A stretch of DNA of 9,646 bases from G001797105 sp964528155 (GCA_964528155.1 CAZGRL010000133.1:1-9646); one strand, 5' to 3'; positions 1 through 6,620 are shown, numbered from the stretch's first letter. The notes: generated by a model not told the origin, from the sequence alone. Made by a program: numbers and translations.

Positions 1-1
1 G

Positions 2-901
2 AGGATCCTGGTCGACAAGGCGGCATACCTGGTACCGCGGAAGGTGGGGGCTCTCGACCTCTTTTCGAAAGTCCCGCCCAGCCTTCAGATTGAGCCGACG
101 AACTACTGCAATGTGAACTGCACTTGTTGCCCCACCTCGAGAAGCGCCAGGCGGAAGGGGTACATGGACTTTGACCTGTTCCGCCAGATTATCGATGACG
201 CGTCGCAGATTGGGGTGAAACGCATCCGCTTGTTCTTGCACGGTGAGCCCATGCTCCACCCGCGAGCGGTCGAGATGATGAGCTACATCAAGTCAAGAGG
301 CCTTGCGTTTCACCTGACCACCAACGGCATGGCATTTGAGAAGGACAGCATCGAAGCCATCCTTCGCTCAGGCGTTACTTGCGGAGACCACATTACGTTC
401 TCGATTCTTGGACACTCGAGAGAAGTCTATGAGAGCATCATGCGAGGTGCGAGGCTTGATAGGGTTTCGGAGAACGTCCTTGCCTTCGTGGAGATGCGGA
501 AAAGACTCAAGGTGAATGGGCCGGTGATTGAGACGATCTTCTACACGATGGCGGAGAATGAGCACGAGGAAGCCCAGCATGTGAAGTACTGGCGTGGCAG
601 AGTCGACCATGCGAGGCTTGGTGGGAGAATATCCACGTCCTTCGCCGAGTACAAGAAAAGCGGGCACGTGGCGGCCCTGCGAAGCCAGACTTGTTCGAAT
701 CTATGGGAAAGGATGACGGTCTTCTGGAACGGTGATGTGACCTTGTGTTGCCAGGATGTTGATGGAGATTGGGTCTTGGGCAACTTGGGGCAACATTCGA
801 TAGAGCGAATCTGGAACGGTGAGCAGCTGCGATCCATCAGGAGTTACCACAAGGAAAAGCAGTTTGGGCGGGTTCCTATTTGCGCGGAATGTGACATGTG
901 A
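2..901 (+). CDS. Radical SAM/SPASM domain protein, 5' end cut by window edge
   Basis: This is a radical S-adenosylmethionine enzyme with a C-terminal SPASM/twitch iron-sulfur domain. Counting from a GTG codon at 44, the [4Fe-4S] motif CxxxCxxC is at residues 22-29 (Cys22, Cys26, Cys29), after the typical lead-in IEPTNYC. A GEP motif (LHGEPMLHP) and TTNG follow. The SPASM part shows C-x12-G-x4-C (from TCSNLWERM to TLCC) and a closing CAEC just before the stop. The frame stays open upstream of the GTG to position 2, reading RILVDKAAYLVPRK, and position 1 is the third base of a codon. The true start is therefore probably at or just before the window edge rather than at 44. Relatives mature peptides or modify sugars and cofactors; the substrate here cannot be read. 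It lies upstream of acyltransferase and deacetylase genes on the same strand, so a role in a surface-polymer cluster is inferred. Confidence 0.88.
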   Translation, partial: RILVDKAAYLVPRKVGALDLFSKVPPSLQIEPTNYCNVNCTCCPTSRSARRKGYMDFDLFRQIIDDASQIGVKRIRLFLHGEPMLHPRAVEMMSYIKSRGLAFHLTTNGMAFEKDSIEAILRSGVTCGDHITFSILGHSREVYESIMRGARLDRVSENVLAFVEMRKRLKVNGPVIETIFYTMAENEHEEAQHVKYWRGRVDHARLGGRISTSFAEYKKSGHVAALRSQTCSNLWERMTVFWNGDVTLCCQDVDGDWVLGNLGQHSIERIWNGEQLRSIRSYHKEKQFGRVPICAECDM

Positions 902-926
902 GCCGGGCGAAGAAACTTCTTCCGGC
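902..926 (+). other. Stem-loop immediately after radical SAM stop
   Basis: GCCGG (902-906) pairs with CCGGC (922-926) and, inside it, GAAG (909-912) pairs with CTTC (916-919) around an AAA loop. The two stems are separated by a 2x2 internal loop. It starts one base after the TGA. There is no T-run, so it is not a classic intrinsic terminator. It could be a 3'-end stabiliser, or chance. Confidence 0.35.
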
Positions 927-1299
927 GATATCCATGTCGGGAGCCAGTTGCTCAGGCTTTCCAGTTTAGGGATTACACGCAACTGACGCGCACCCTTCAT
1001 TCGAGGAAAGGTTATCGTGCTGGCGGACTTGACGGTGCGGCCGGCCGTGGCCGACCTCCTGAGCTCGGTTCTTAGTGGTGCCCTGTTTGCCAGTTTCGGC
1101 GGCGACGAGAGAGGTGTGTGAGGCGTGCGGCGGGCTTTCAGCCGGCCGCGAGAGGAGAAGTATAGTGGAGAGGAGCCCGGAGTTGCGCATTGGCGGTGAG
1201 AGACTTGTGGGATCGGTCAGGTGTCAAATTCATGGTTGGCCACGAATGTCGGAGGGGAACGAGGAGGCTGGTCCTTGTCCTCTGCGGAAACGTGTGAAG
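927..1299. other. Intergenic stretch without a convincing gene
   Basis: No reading frame here resembles a known family. The best candidate is a 34-codon frame at 1017-1121 (GTG start, protein beginning VLADLTVRPAVADLL). It has a purine-rich GAGGAAAGG six or so bases upstream and a normal amino-acid composition. It could be a small protein or a decayed gene end, but one short frame is weak evidence. The stretch also holds GC-rich self-complementary segments around 1036-1048 and 1126-1150. Confidence 0.4.
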
Positions 1300-1605
1300 A
1301 TGGTTCTGAAGCGGCGCCTGAGCCACAGGCTGAAGCGATCCCTCAAGGGGTTCTCCGTTTCTCTCGTGAATCGGCTTTCTCCTTCTGTTCCAAGGGAAGA
1401 GGATTCACCCGCATGGGCGACAGGTGCAGCAGGCCCCGGACTGCAAGCGGGGGACAGGGTNNNNNNNNNNNNNNNNNNNNNNNNNNNNNNNNNNNNNNNN
1501 NNNNNNNNNNNNNNNNNNNNNNNNNNNNNNNNNNNNNNNNNNNNNNNNNNNNNNNNNNNNTGCTTCTTCTTCTGGAGGGAGGAATGGTTGGAGCGGATCG
1601 AGTAG
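1300..1605 (+). CDS. Small Cys/Trp-rich conserved hypothetical protein, interrupted by assembly gap
   Basis: Two coding pieces lie on either side of the 100-N gap, and at the nominal gap length they share one frame. The left piece starts at ATG 1300 (MVLKRRLSHRLKRSLKGF, basic and amphipathic) and runs to LQAGDRV at the gap edge. The right piece reads CFFFWREEWLERIE and ends at TAG 1603-1605. From memory, small uncharacterised proteins in polysaccharide gene clusters have this pattern: a basic N-terminus, a GD-x-V segment, a conserved middle, and a C-terminus of the form C-xxFW-x3-WL. The frame is open further upstream, with alternative starts at GTG 1294 and ATG 1246, and none has a good Shine-Dalgarno. 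The next gene begins at the base after its stop, suggesting co-transcription and coupling. Function is unknown. The middle of the protein is missing, and the gap length is conventional, so the true length and frame are unproven. Confidence 0.55.
   Translation: MVLKRRLSHRLKRSLKGFSVSLVNRLSPSVPREEDSPAWATGAAGPGLQAGDRXXXXXXXXXXXXXXXXXXXXXXXXXXXXXXXXXXCFFFWREEWLERIE
1461..1560. other. Assembly gap (100 N)
   Basis: Exactly 100 consecutive N characters, the usual placeholder for a scaffold join of unknown size. It falls inside the small Cys/Trp-rich gene, so neither the missing sequence nor its true length can be inferred. Gene order across it assumes the scaffolding is right; matching C- and N-terminal pieces of one apparent family support the join. 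Confidence 0.98.
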
Positions 1606-2685
1606 ATGAGTGGTGGTCTCTCCCTTCCCTCAGCGGGATGCAGGATGGGTGAAGGCGAGAAAGCTCTTCTATTGGATCCGTCGGATGAGGCTTGGGCAGG
1701 ATTTGCAGCCTCGAATACCCAGGCCAATATCTTCCATCACCCTGCCTGGACCGGCGTGCTGGCTGAGTGTTACGGGTATCGCCCTTTTGTATTTGCTGTG
1801 TGCGACTCCTCAGGCATGGTTCAGGCCGGTATTCCCATGATGGAAGTAAACAGCCGATTGACGGGGAGGCGATGGGTTTCGCTCCCGTTCTCTGACCACT
1901 GTGCTCCCCTTTTTGGGGATGTCCGTGCGCTTGAGCGCCTCGTTGAGCAATTGGTGCGCCTCTCACAAGAAAGAGAAGCGCCGAGAATCGAACTGCGTTG
2001 GAGTTTGCCCGGGCACGCGGCCCTACATCCGCAGTCTCACCATGTGCTGCACACACTGGAGCTCGACGCGGATCCCGAGATATTGCCCCAGCGCTTTCAT
2101 CGGTCGCAGTGGCAGAACGTGAGAAACGCGGAGAAAAAGGGGGTGCACATTGAGTGGGGGGGACAACTGGACCAGCTTCGGACGTTCTATCACCTCCAGT
2201 GTCTCACGCGGCGTAGACATGGGCTCCCCGTTCAGCCCTGGAAGTTCTTCGAATTGCTCTGGTGGACTCTCATCAGGCAAGAGCGTGGCTTTCTCTTGCT
2301 CGCGCATGCAGGGAATCGATGTCTGGCTGGAGGCATTTTCCTGCATTGGCAGCAGACGCTGACGTACAAGTATGCGGCCTCTACCGAGGAAAGGCGAGAG
2401 TTTCGACCCAATCACCTGCTCACCTGGACTGCCATGCGTTGGGGTTGTGAGAATGGCCTTAGCAAGTTCGACTTTGGAAGGTCCCGCGTTGAGGATGTAG
2501 GCCTCCGGGCCTTCAAACACAGATGGGGGGCCGAGGAGACGCCACTGGCGTATTCCGCCTTGCCGGCTGTGCCCGACGGACCGATGGCGGGCAAGCTGAT
2601 GGGTGTCATGCGGGCCGTGATCCGGGCTTCCCCGGTGTTGGTCTGTAGAGCAGCCGGCGAACTGCTATATCGCCATTTTGGCTGA
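1606..2685 (+). CDS. FemAB/GNAT-like N-acyltransferase (Acetyltransf_6 type)
   Basis: This 359-residue protein has the look of the FemAB-related double-GNAT acyltransferases of exopolysaccharide clusters (Pfam Acetyltransf_6 style). The N-terminal half has NIFHHPAWTGVLAECYGYRPFVFAV and a GRRWVSLPFSDHCAPLF stretch. The central RSQWQNVRNAEKKGV is the usual basic helix before the second GNAT fold. The second fold shows GFLLLAHAGNRCLAGGIFL, then YKYAAS and RPNHLLTWTAMRWGCENGL, then KFDFGRS and FKHRWGAEE, which is the typical end. The reaction expected from the family is transfer of an acyl or aminoacyl group to a sugar amine or peptide; the donor is unknown. ATG 1606 follows the upstream TAG with no gap, but an internal ATG at 1645 (MGEGEKALLLD) fits the family's N-terminus equally well, and neither has a strong ribosome site. 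It probably sits in an operon with the flanking genes. Confidence 0.85.
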   Translation: MSGGLSLPSAGCRMGEGEKALLLDPSDEAWAGFAASNTQANIFHHPAWTGVLAECYGYRPFVFAVCDSSGMVQAGIPMMEVNSRLTGRRWVSLPFSDHCAPLFGDVRALERLVEQLVRLSQEREAPRIELRWSLPGHAALHPQSHHVLHTLELDADPEILPQRFHRSQWQNVRNAEKKGVHIEWGGQLDQLRTFYHLQCLTRRRHGLPVQPWKFFELLWWTLIRQERGFLLLAHAGNRCLAGGIFLHWQQTLTYKYAASTEERREFRPNHLLTWTAMRWGCENGLSKFDFGRSRVEDVGLRAFKHRWGAEETPLAYSALPAVPDGPMAGKLMGVMRAVIRASPVLVCRAAGELLYRHFG

Positions 2686-2829
2686 AGGGGAGCCAGCGCC
2701 GGGCTCCGCCTGGTCTGAGCGAGCGCCTCACCGACTCGCGGCCCATTCTCGATAGGGTTGTTTGGTGATCCTCGCGCTTCACGGAACTTGTCACATGGCA
2801 AGGGCGATGCGAGGCAAGGAAGGAGGAAC
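2686..2829 (+). other. Intergenic spacer with short hairpin
   Basis: GGAGCC (2689-2694) can pair with GGCTCC (2702-2707) around a 7-base loop just after the acyltransferase stop. No T-run follows. No clear promoter hexamers were seen. The spacer ends with the strong ribosome site of the deacetylase, an AGGAGG at about 2821-2826. Confidence 0.3.
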
Positions 2830-4119
2830 ATGAGGCTGAGGGAATGGTTCGTGGCGCGAGGACCGAAGTTTGTCTATTGTCGAGCAGCCAAGCTGCTGGG
2901 AAGGTATGGCGTGGCCTCTTCTGCCGCGGCGAGAAGAATCGACTCTTGCATGGCCACTCTGGATAGCTTGGACTGCCCTGTTACGTTTGCTGTACCCGCA
3001 GTCATCCTGGAACGATATCCGCGTTTCATTCGTCATCTTCAGGACGCCGGGGTAGAAATCGCCGTGCATGGCTACCAGCACATTAATCTCAATGCCCTGC
3101 CCACAGTCGAGGCCAGGAATCAACTTGTGAAAGCGGCCGAAACCTTCAGGCGCACCGGGATTGAAGTGAGAGGCTTCCGCTGCCCCTATATAGGTTGCAG
3201 GGACGAACTGCTCGACACACTCCCCAGCGGGTTGTTCGATTACAGCAGCAACAGGGCAATCTGCTATGACGAGATGCTGGACCTCAACGGCTCCAAAAGG
3301 AGCGTGGAATTCGACGTGCTGGACAGATTCTACGATGCGAAGGCAGGATCAACTACAGTGTCCATGCCTTGGATGCGGTCCGGAATGCTGGAAATACCGA
3401 TTTGTGTCCCGGACGACATCCAACTGCATGATGGCCTGCATCTCGGCGTCGAAGGCGTTACACAGGTATGGCGGCAGATCCTTCACCTGACTCACCGACG
3501 GGGCGAGCTGTTCACACTTATCTTCCATCTTGAGCTGGCCTCCCTGTGTGAGGAATCCCTTGGGGGGCTCTTGGAGGAGGCGAGGCGGTTGCGACCTCCG
3601 ATATGGATTGTCCGACTGAGGGAGATCTGCGATTGGTGGAAAGAGAAGGCGAACTTCGGAGTACATGTGTCGGAGACCTTGGAGGGCCTGCGTCTTGACT
3701 TCGATTGCTCACCCCGCGCAACCGTTCTCGCCCGCGGGCTTCACGCCGGGACTGAAGAGCAGATTTGGGACAACGGATACCAGAGGGTGACTGCGAAATC
3801 ACTCAACTTGCCGGCGGACCCTCGTCCCTTTGTCGGTCTGGCCGAGAGTGTGCCTGGATCTGTTGCCACGTTCCTGCGAGAACAGGGCTACATCCTGGAT
3901 GCGGGCGAAACAGCCGCGCGGTGTACGACGTACCTTGATGCCAATGTCCTGTCCAACCTGGCCGGCGAAGTGGCGCTCATCAACTACATTGAGGATTCGC
4001 CCATGCCGCTCGTCCGATACTGGCCTTGGCCGGATGGGGCGAGGAGCGCCATGTGCGTGACCGGCGACCTGGATGCGCTTTCGCTGGTGGACTACGCTTC
4101 CAGGCTGTTTGTGTGTTAG
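2830..4119 (+). CDS. NodB-like polysaccharide deacetylase family protein with rearranged motif order
   Basis: The start at ATG 2830 is chosen because GGAAGGAGGAAC lies directly before it. The frame is open further upstream to 2758, but that extension has no family character. The product is 429 residues. Residues 44-90 (LDSLDCPVTFAVPAVILERYP, DAGVEIAVHGYQH) match the second and third strands of the NodB/CE4 barrel. The metal site pair is His80 and His84 (HGYQH), and RCPY at 117-120 is the catalytic Arg/Pro motif. The usual TFDDG motif that should precede these is absent; the N-terminus has only RRID. A possible substitute, CVTGDLDALSLVDY, lies at the very C-terminus. The expected reaction is removal of N-acetyl or O-acetyl groups from a polysaccharide. 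No signal peptide is evident, so a cytoplasmic or membrane-associated step is likely. The C-terminal ~140 residues are not otherwise recognised. The neighbours place it in a surface-glycan cluster. Confidence 0.82.
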   Translation: MRLREWFVARGPKFVYCRAAKLLGRYGVASSAAARRIDSCMATLDSLDCPVTFAVPAVILERYPRFIRHLQDAGVEIAVHGYQHINLNALPTVEARNQLVKAAETFRRTGIEVRGFRCPYIGCRDELLDTLPSGLFDYSSNRAICYDEMLDLNGSKRSVEFDVLDRFYDAKAGSTTVSMPWMRSGMLEIPICVPDDIQLHDGLHLGVEGVTQVWRQILHLTHRRGELFTLIFHLELASLCEESLGGLLEEARRLRPPIWIVRLREICDWWKEKANFGVHVSETLEGLRLDFDCSPRATVLARGLHAGTEEQIWDNGYQRVTAKSLNLPADPRPFVGLAESVPGSVATFLREQGYILDAGETAARCTTYLDANVLSNLAGEVALINYIEDSPMPLVRYWPWPDGARSAMCVTGDLDALSLVDYASRLFVC

Positions 4120-4126
4120 ACACACA
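4110..4126 (+). other. Perfect hairpin with the deacetylase stop codon in its loop
   Basis: TGTGTGT (4110-4116) and ACACACA (4120-4126) form a 7-bp stem, and the 3-base loop TAG (4117-4119) is the stop codon itself. No T-run follows, so termination is uncertain. It may be a simple coincidence of a GT-rich gene end. Confidence 0.35.
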
Positions 4127-4510
4127 GGTCCTGAGGGCTTCCCTTCCTTTCGATAGCCTGCGGCAGAGGCAGTCATCGCCTCGCCCACAGCAGTGCCCCG
4201 CACGTTGTACCTAAGAAGGCCAGTCATCTTCCTTAACGGAACTGAAGCAGAGGGCTTTCAGGGGATCAGCTCCTTCCGCGTAACCCAGGTCATCCGTCAG
4301 TCTCGACCCGCCCGACAAGAGCGCTGCTTTGTCGATCCTGAGGCAGCCTCTCGGCAGGTCCACCCACATGCCGGAGGCGAACGCCGGGGCGACCAGGATA
4401 GGATCGAAGGCGAAGAAGGCGCCCAGGACCCACTTGAGCAGGGTTTCAAAGGTGCTGGGTGGCCTGCGTCCAGGCTGCACTGGTCGTGGCCTCGGCCGGT
4501 CCACAGAACA
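4127..4510. other. Long non-coding spacer, no supported gene
   Basis: Several frames cross this stretch on both strands. None matches a recognisable family or has a good ribosome site. A minus-strand frame at 4211-4504 has a rather protein-like C-terminal half (LLKWVLGAFFAFDPILVAP, then KALCFSSVKEDDWPS) and could be the remnant of a decayed gene, but its N-terminal part is Pro/Arg-rich, as random GC-rich sequence is. No tRNA-like fold or promoter was seen. Confidence 0.4.
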
Positions 4511-4542
4511 AAAACGCCTCTCGAATCCTTCGCTCGAGGGGC
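4511..4542 (-). terminator. Rho-independent terminator acting on the minus strand
   Basis: GCCTCTCGA (4516-4524) pairs with TCGAGGGGC (4534-4542), nine pairs with one G-U, around a 9-base loop. Read on the minus strand, the stem is followed by CGTTTTTGTT, a good U-tract. On the + strand no T-run follows. There is no intact minus-strand gene to its right, so it either belongs to a lost gene or stops antisense transcripts ahead of the sulfate gene. Confidence 0.6.
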
Positions 4543-4570
4543 TCCGCGGCGATCACCCCTCATTTCCATG

Positions 4571-4576
4571 TATAAT
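4571..4576 (+). promoter_or_regulatory. Candidate -10 box for the sat-cysC gene
   Basis: An exact TATAAT lies 127 bases before the TTG start. At 16-18 bases upstream the -35 region (about 4547-4554, GGCGAT or similar) is poor, so the promoter is only a candidate. The leader it implies, about 120 nt, contains the hairpin at 4585-4605. Confidence 0.4.
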
Positions 4577-4584
4577 CCCTCCTC

Positions 4585-4605
4585 GCGCCGGCCCTGGCCC
4601 GGCGC
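4585..4605 (+). other. GC-rich hairpin in the sat-cysC leader
   Basis: GCGCCGG (4585-4591) is perfectly complementary to CCGGCGC (4599-4605), loop CCCTGGC. It would start almost at the 5' end of a transcript from the TATAAT at 4571. A second, weak GCAG/CTGC stem (4637-4651) is followed by CGTTTTT. No known riboswitch consensus, such as the SAM aptamers, was recognised. Confidence 0.4.
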
Positions 4606-4691
4606 TCAGCCAGGTCGGTCGGACGGGACAAACCTCGCAGCAACTCCCTGCTCGTTTTTCCCCCTCACCTCGCTGGATATCCTGATCTCGC

Positions 4692-4695
4692 GGAG
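4692..4695 (+). promoter_or_regulatory. Ribosome binding site fixing the TTG start of sat-cysC
   Basis: GGAG followed by a 7-base spacer and then TTG at 4703. This is the reason to choose the unusual TTG over any ATG or GTG further upstream, because the ~170 upstream codons have no similarity to the family. Confidence 0.6.
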
Positions 4696-4702
4696 CCTTC
4701 CA

Positions 4703-6448
4703 TTGAAAGAAGCTGTCTCGATCAAACTCATCTCCCCCTGCGGCGGAAAGCTGGTCGACCTCTTCGTCCCCGCCGACGAGTTGGATGAAGTCACCGCCTA
4801 CGCCAACACCCTGCCGTCCGTGCAACTCAGCGCACGCTCGCTGTGCGACCTCGAAATGCTGGCCGTCGGTGCGTTCTCACCGCTCGATCGTTTCATGGGT
4901 GCCGATGATCACCAGCGCGTGCTCGACGAGTTGCGCCTTAAGGACGGCTCGATCTTCCCTATCCCGGTGGCGCTTCCGGTCGAGCCGGGGCCAGATATCC
5001 AGCTCGATCGCGACATCGCCCTGCGCAGCCCCAAGAACGAATTGCTGGCGGTGATGTCGATCCGCGAGATCTACCCGTGGGATCGGGACGAGGTGGCAGA
5101 GAAGGTCTTCCGGACGCAGGACCTGCGCCATCCTCTGGTCAGCGAGATGCACAAGTGGGGCGAGCTCAACATCTCCGGCGAGCTGCGCGTGCTGGACCTG
5201 CCCCGCCACTACGATTTCAAGGAGCTGCGCCTCACGCCGGAGGAAACGCGGACAAGACTCGAAGGCATGGGACACGCCAACGTCGTCGCCTTCCAGACGC
5301 GCAACCCGCTCCACCGCGTCCACGAAGAGCTCACCAAACGCGCCATGGCCGAGCTCGACGGCGTGCTGCTGCTCCACCCGGCCGTGGGACTGACCAAACC
5401 CGGCGATGTCGACCACTACACCCGCGTGCGTACCTACAAGACCCTCGCCTCGCGTTACTACGAGCCGAATCGGGTGCTGCTGTCGCTGCTGCCGCTGGCG
5501 ATGCGGCTGGCCGGGCCGCGCGAGGCGCTGTGGCACGCGCTCATCCGGCGCAACTACGGCGCCAACCACTTGATCGTCGGGCGCGACCACGCCAGCCCGG
5601 GGGTGGACTCGAAAGGCAAGCCTTTCTACGGCCCGTACGACGCGCAAGAGTTGGTTCAGAAGTACTCAGAGGAGCTCGGCGTCGGCATGGTCCCCTTCCG
5701 CGAGCTGGTCTACCTCCCCGACGAAGGGCGCTACGAAGAGATCTCGCATGTCCCGCAGCAAGCGGCGACGGCCTCCATCTCTGGGACCCAGGTGCGCGAG
5801 GAGTACCTCAACAACGGCCGCAGACTCCCGGCCTGGTTCACGCGGCCGGAAGTCGCCGAAATCCTGGCTGAGACCAACCCTCCGCGCCATAAGCAGGGCA
5901 TATGCGTCTGGTTCACCGGACTGAGCGGCGCCGGGAAATCGACGACGGCCGAGGTTCTGACTGTCTTGCTGCTCGAGTTTGGCCGTCAGGTGACGCTCCT
6001 CGACGGCGACGTCGTGCGAACGCACCTGTCGAAGGGTCTCGGCTTCAGCCAGGAGGATCGCGACACGAACATCCGGCGCATCGGCTTTGTGGCCTCCGAA
6101 ATTGTGCGTCACGGAGGCGTGGCGATCTGCGCCGCCGTCAGCCCGTATCGCGCAACCCGCAACGAAGTTCGGAGCATGGTCGGCGGCGATCAATACGTGG
6201 AGGTCTTCGTCGATACGCCGATCGAAGTGTGCGAATCGCGCGATACAAAGGGAATGTACGCACGCGCGCGCAGAGGCGAGATCAAGGGCTTCACCGGGAT
6301 CGACGATCCCTACGAGCCGCCGGAGAACCCCGAAGTGACGCTTGATACGGTCGCGCAGACACCGGAAGACAACGCGCGGAAGATAGTCGACGTGCTGTTG
6401 GAGCGGGGATTCATTCGGAAGGAAGCTGCAATAGAAGAGGCGGGCTAA
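4703..6448 (+). CDS. sat/cysC: Bifunctional sulfate adenylyltransferase / adenylylsulfate kinase (PAPS synthetase)
   Basis: A fusion of ATP sulfurylase (residues ~1-390) and APS kinase (~400-581). It turns sulfate and ATP into APS, then phosphorylates APS to PAPS in the cytoplasm. The sulfurylase domain opens with ISPCGGKLVDLFV and carries QTRNPLHRVH at 198-207, LHPAVGLTKPGD, and GRDHASPG at 293-300. The kinase domain has an intact P-loop GLSGAGKST at 406-414, DGDVVR at 434-439, the RDTNIRRIGFVA helix, SPYRATR, and the C-terminal KGFTGIDDPYEPP lid. Both active sites therefore look competent, unlike fungal enzymes whose kinase-like domain is regulatory. The TTG start at 4703 is supported by GGAG seven bases upstream and gives 581 aa, close to other bacterial fusions. 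By eye its codons are more GC-rich at third positions than those of the polysaccharide genes upstream. PAPS could serve sulfotransferases modifying the adjacent cluster's glycan, or assimilation; no sulfotransferase is in the window. Confidence 0.95.
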   Translation: MKEAVSIKLISPCGGKLVDLFVPADELDEVTAYANTLPSVQLSARSLCDLEMLAVGAFSPLDRFMGADDHQRVLDELRLKDGSIFPIPVALPVEPGPDIQLDRDIALRSPKNELLAVMSIREIYPWDRDEVAEKVFRTQDLRHPLVSEMHKWGELNISGELRVLDLPRHYDFKELRLTPEETRTRLEGMGHANVVAFQTRNPLHRVHEELTKRAMAELDGVLLLHPAVGLTKPGDVDHYTRVRTYKTLASRYYEPNRVLLSLLPLAMRLAGPREALWHALIRRNYGANHLIVGRDHASPGVDSKGKPFYGPYDAQELVQKYSEELGVGMVPFRELVYLPDEGRYEEISHVPQQAATASISGTQVREEYLNNGRRLPAWFTRPEVAEILAETNPPRHKQGICVWFTGLSGAGKSTTAEVLTVLLLEFGRQVTLLDGDVVRTHLSKGLGFSQEDRDTNIRRIGFVASEIVRHGGVAICAAVSPYRATRNEVRSMVGGDQYVEVFVDTPIEVCESRDTKGMYARARRGEIKGFTGIDDPYEPPENPEVTLDTVAQTPEDNARKIVDVLLERGFIRKEAAIEEAG

Positions 6449-6485
6449 GCGGAGAGACCGAAGACGGAAGATGGGGGACGGGAAA

Positions 6486-6576
6486 CAAGATACAAGACAC
6501 AGGACACAGGACGCAAGACGCAGGACACAAGACGCAAGACGCAGGACACAAGACGCAAGAACCAAGACCGAAGACC
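6486..6576. repeat. Heptanucleotide tandem array, 13 units, consensus CARGACR
   Basis: Thirteen consecutive 7-base units run from CAAGATA at 6486 to GAAGACC at 6576. They include CAAGACA, CAGGACA, CAGGACG and CAAGACG, varying mainly at positions 3 and 7. Length stays at exactly seven throughout. The array lies between the stop of sat-cysC and the terminator hairpin. Because seven is not a multiple of three, it reads in all frames as a 7-residue repeat (for example RTQDARR), which creates false open frames on both strands. Confidence 0.9.
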
Positions 6577-6585
6577 GAAAAGACC

Positions 6586-6620
6586 GAGGCTCCCGGAGCG
6601 TTAGACGCTCCGGGAGCCTT
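6586..6620 (+). terminator. Strong stem-loop terminator after sat-cysC
   Basis: GGCTCCCGGAGCG (6588-6600) is a perfect 13-bp complement of CGCTCCGGGAGCC (6606-6618), loop TTAGA. An A-T pair and a G-T pair extend it outward. A short T-containing tail (TTCATGTT) follows on the + strand. On the minus strand the tail is C/T-rich (TCGGTCTTTTCGG), so it may work in both directions between the converging gene blocks. Confidence 0.7.

Noticed and set aside
44..46. GTG as the start of the radical SAM gene
   Set aside because: The frame is open and protein-like (RILVDKAAYLVPRK) to the window edge, so the start is probably at or outside position 1.
1075..1605. One continuous 176-codon gene across the N gap starting at 1075
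   Set aside because: The first ~75 codons do not look like protein and the frame crosses 100 Ns; only the part from about 1300 is supported.
4211..4504. Minus-strand 97-codon frame in the spacer
   Set aside because: It has no recognisable family or ribosome site and a Pro/Arg-rich N-terminus; at best it is a remnant.
4193..4702. N-terminal extension of the Sat-CysC protein by 170 residues
   Set aside because: The extension is Arg/Pro-rich, has no family similarity, and contains the promoter-like and terminator sequences; TTG 4703 has a proper ribosome site.
4877..5647. Long antisense frame inside the Sat domain
   Set aside because: It is a shadow of the GC-rich sat-cysC coding sequence, with low-complexity Arg/Val/Gln composition.
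6486..6576. CRISPR array
   Set aside because: The repeat unit is 7 bases without spacers; there are no 23-40 bp repeats or cas genes.
4114..6607. GTTAGAC at the tips of two hairpins (4110-4126 and 6588-6618), matching the GTTRRRY integron motif
   Set aside because: In both cases the motif arises from a simple hairpin loop (a stop codon in one, a terminator in the other) with no cassette architecture around it.
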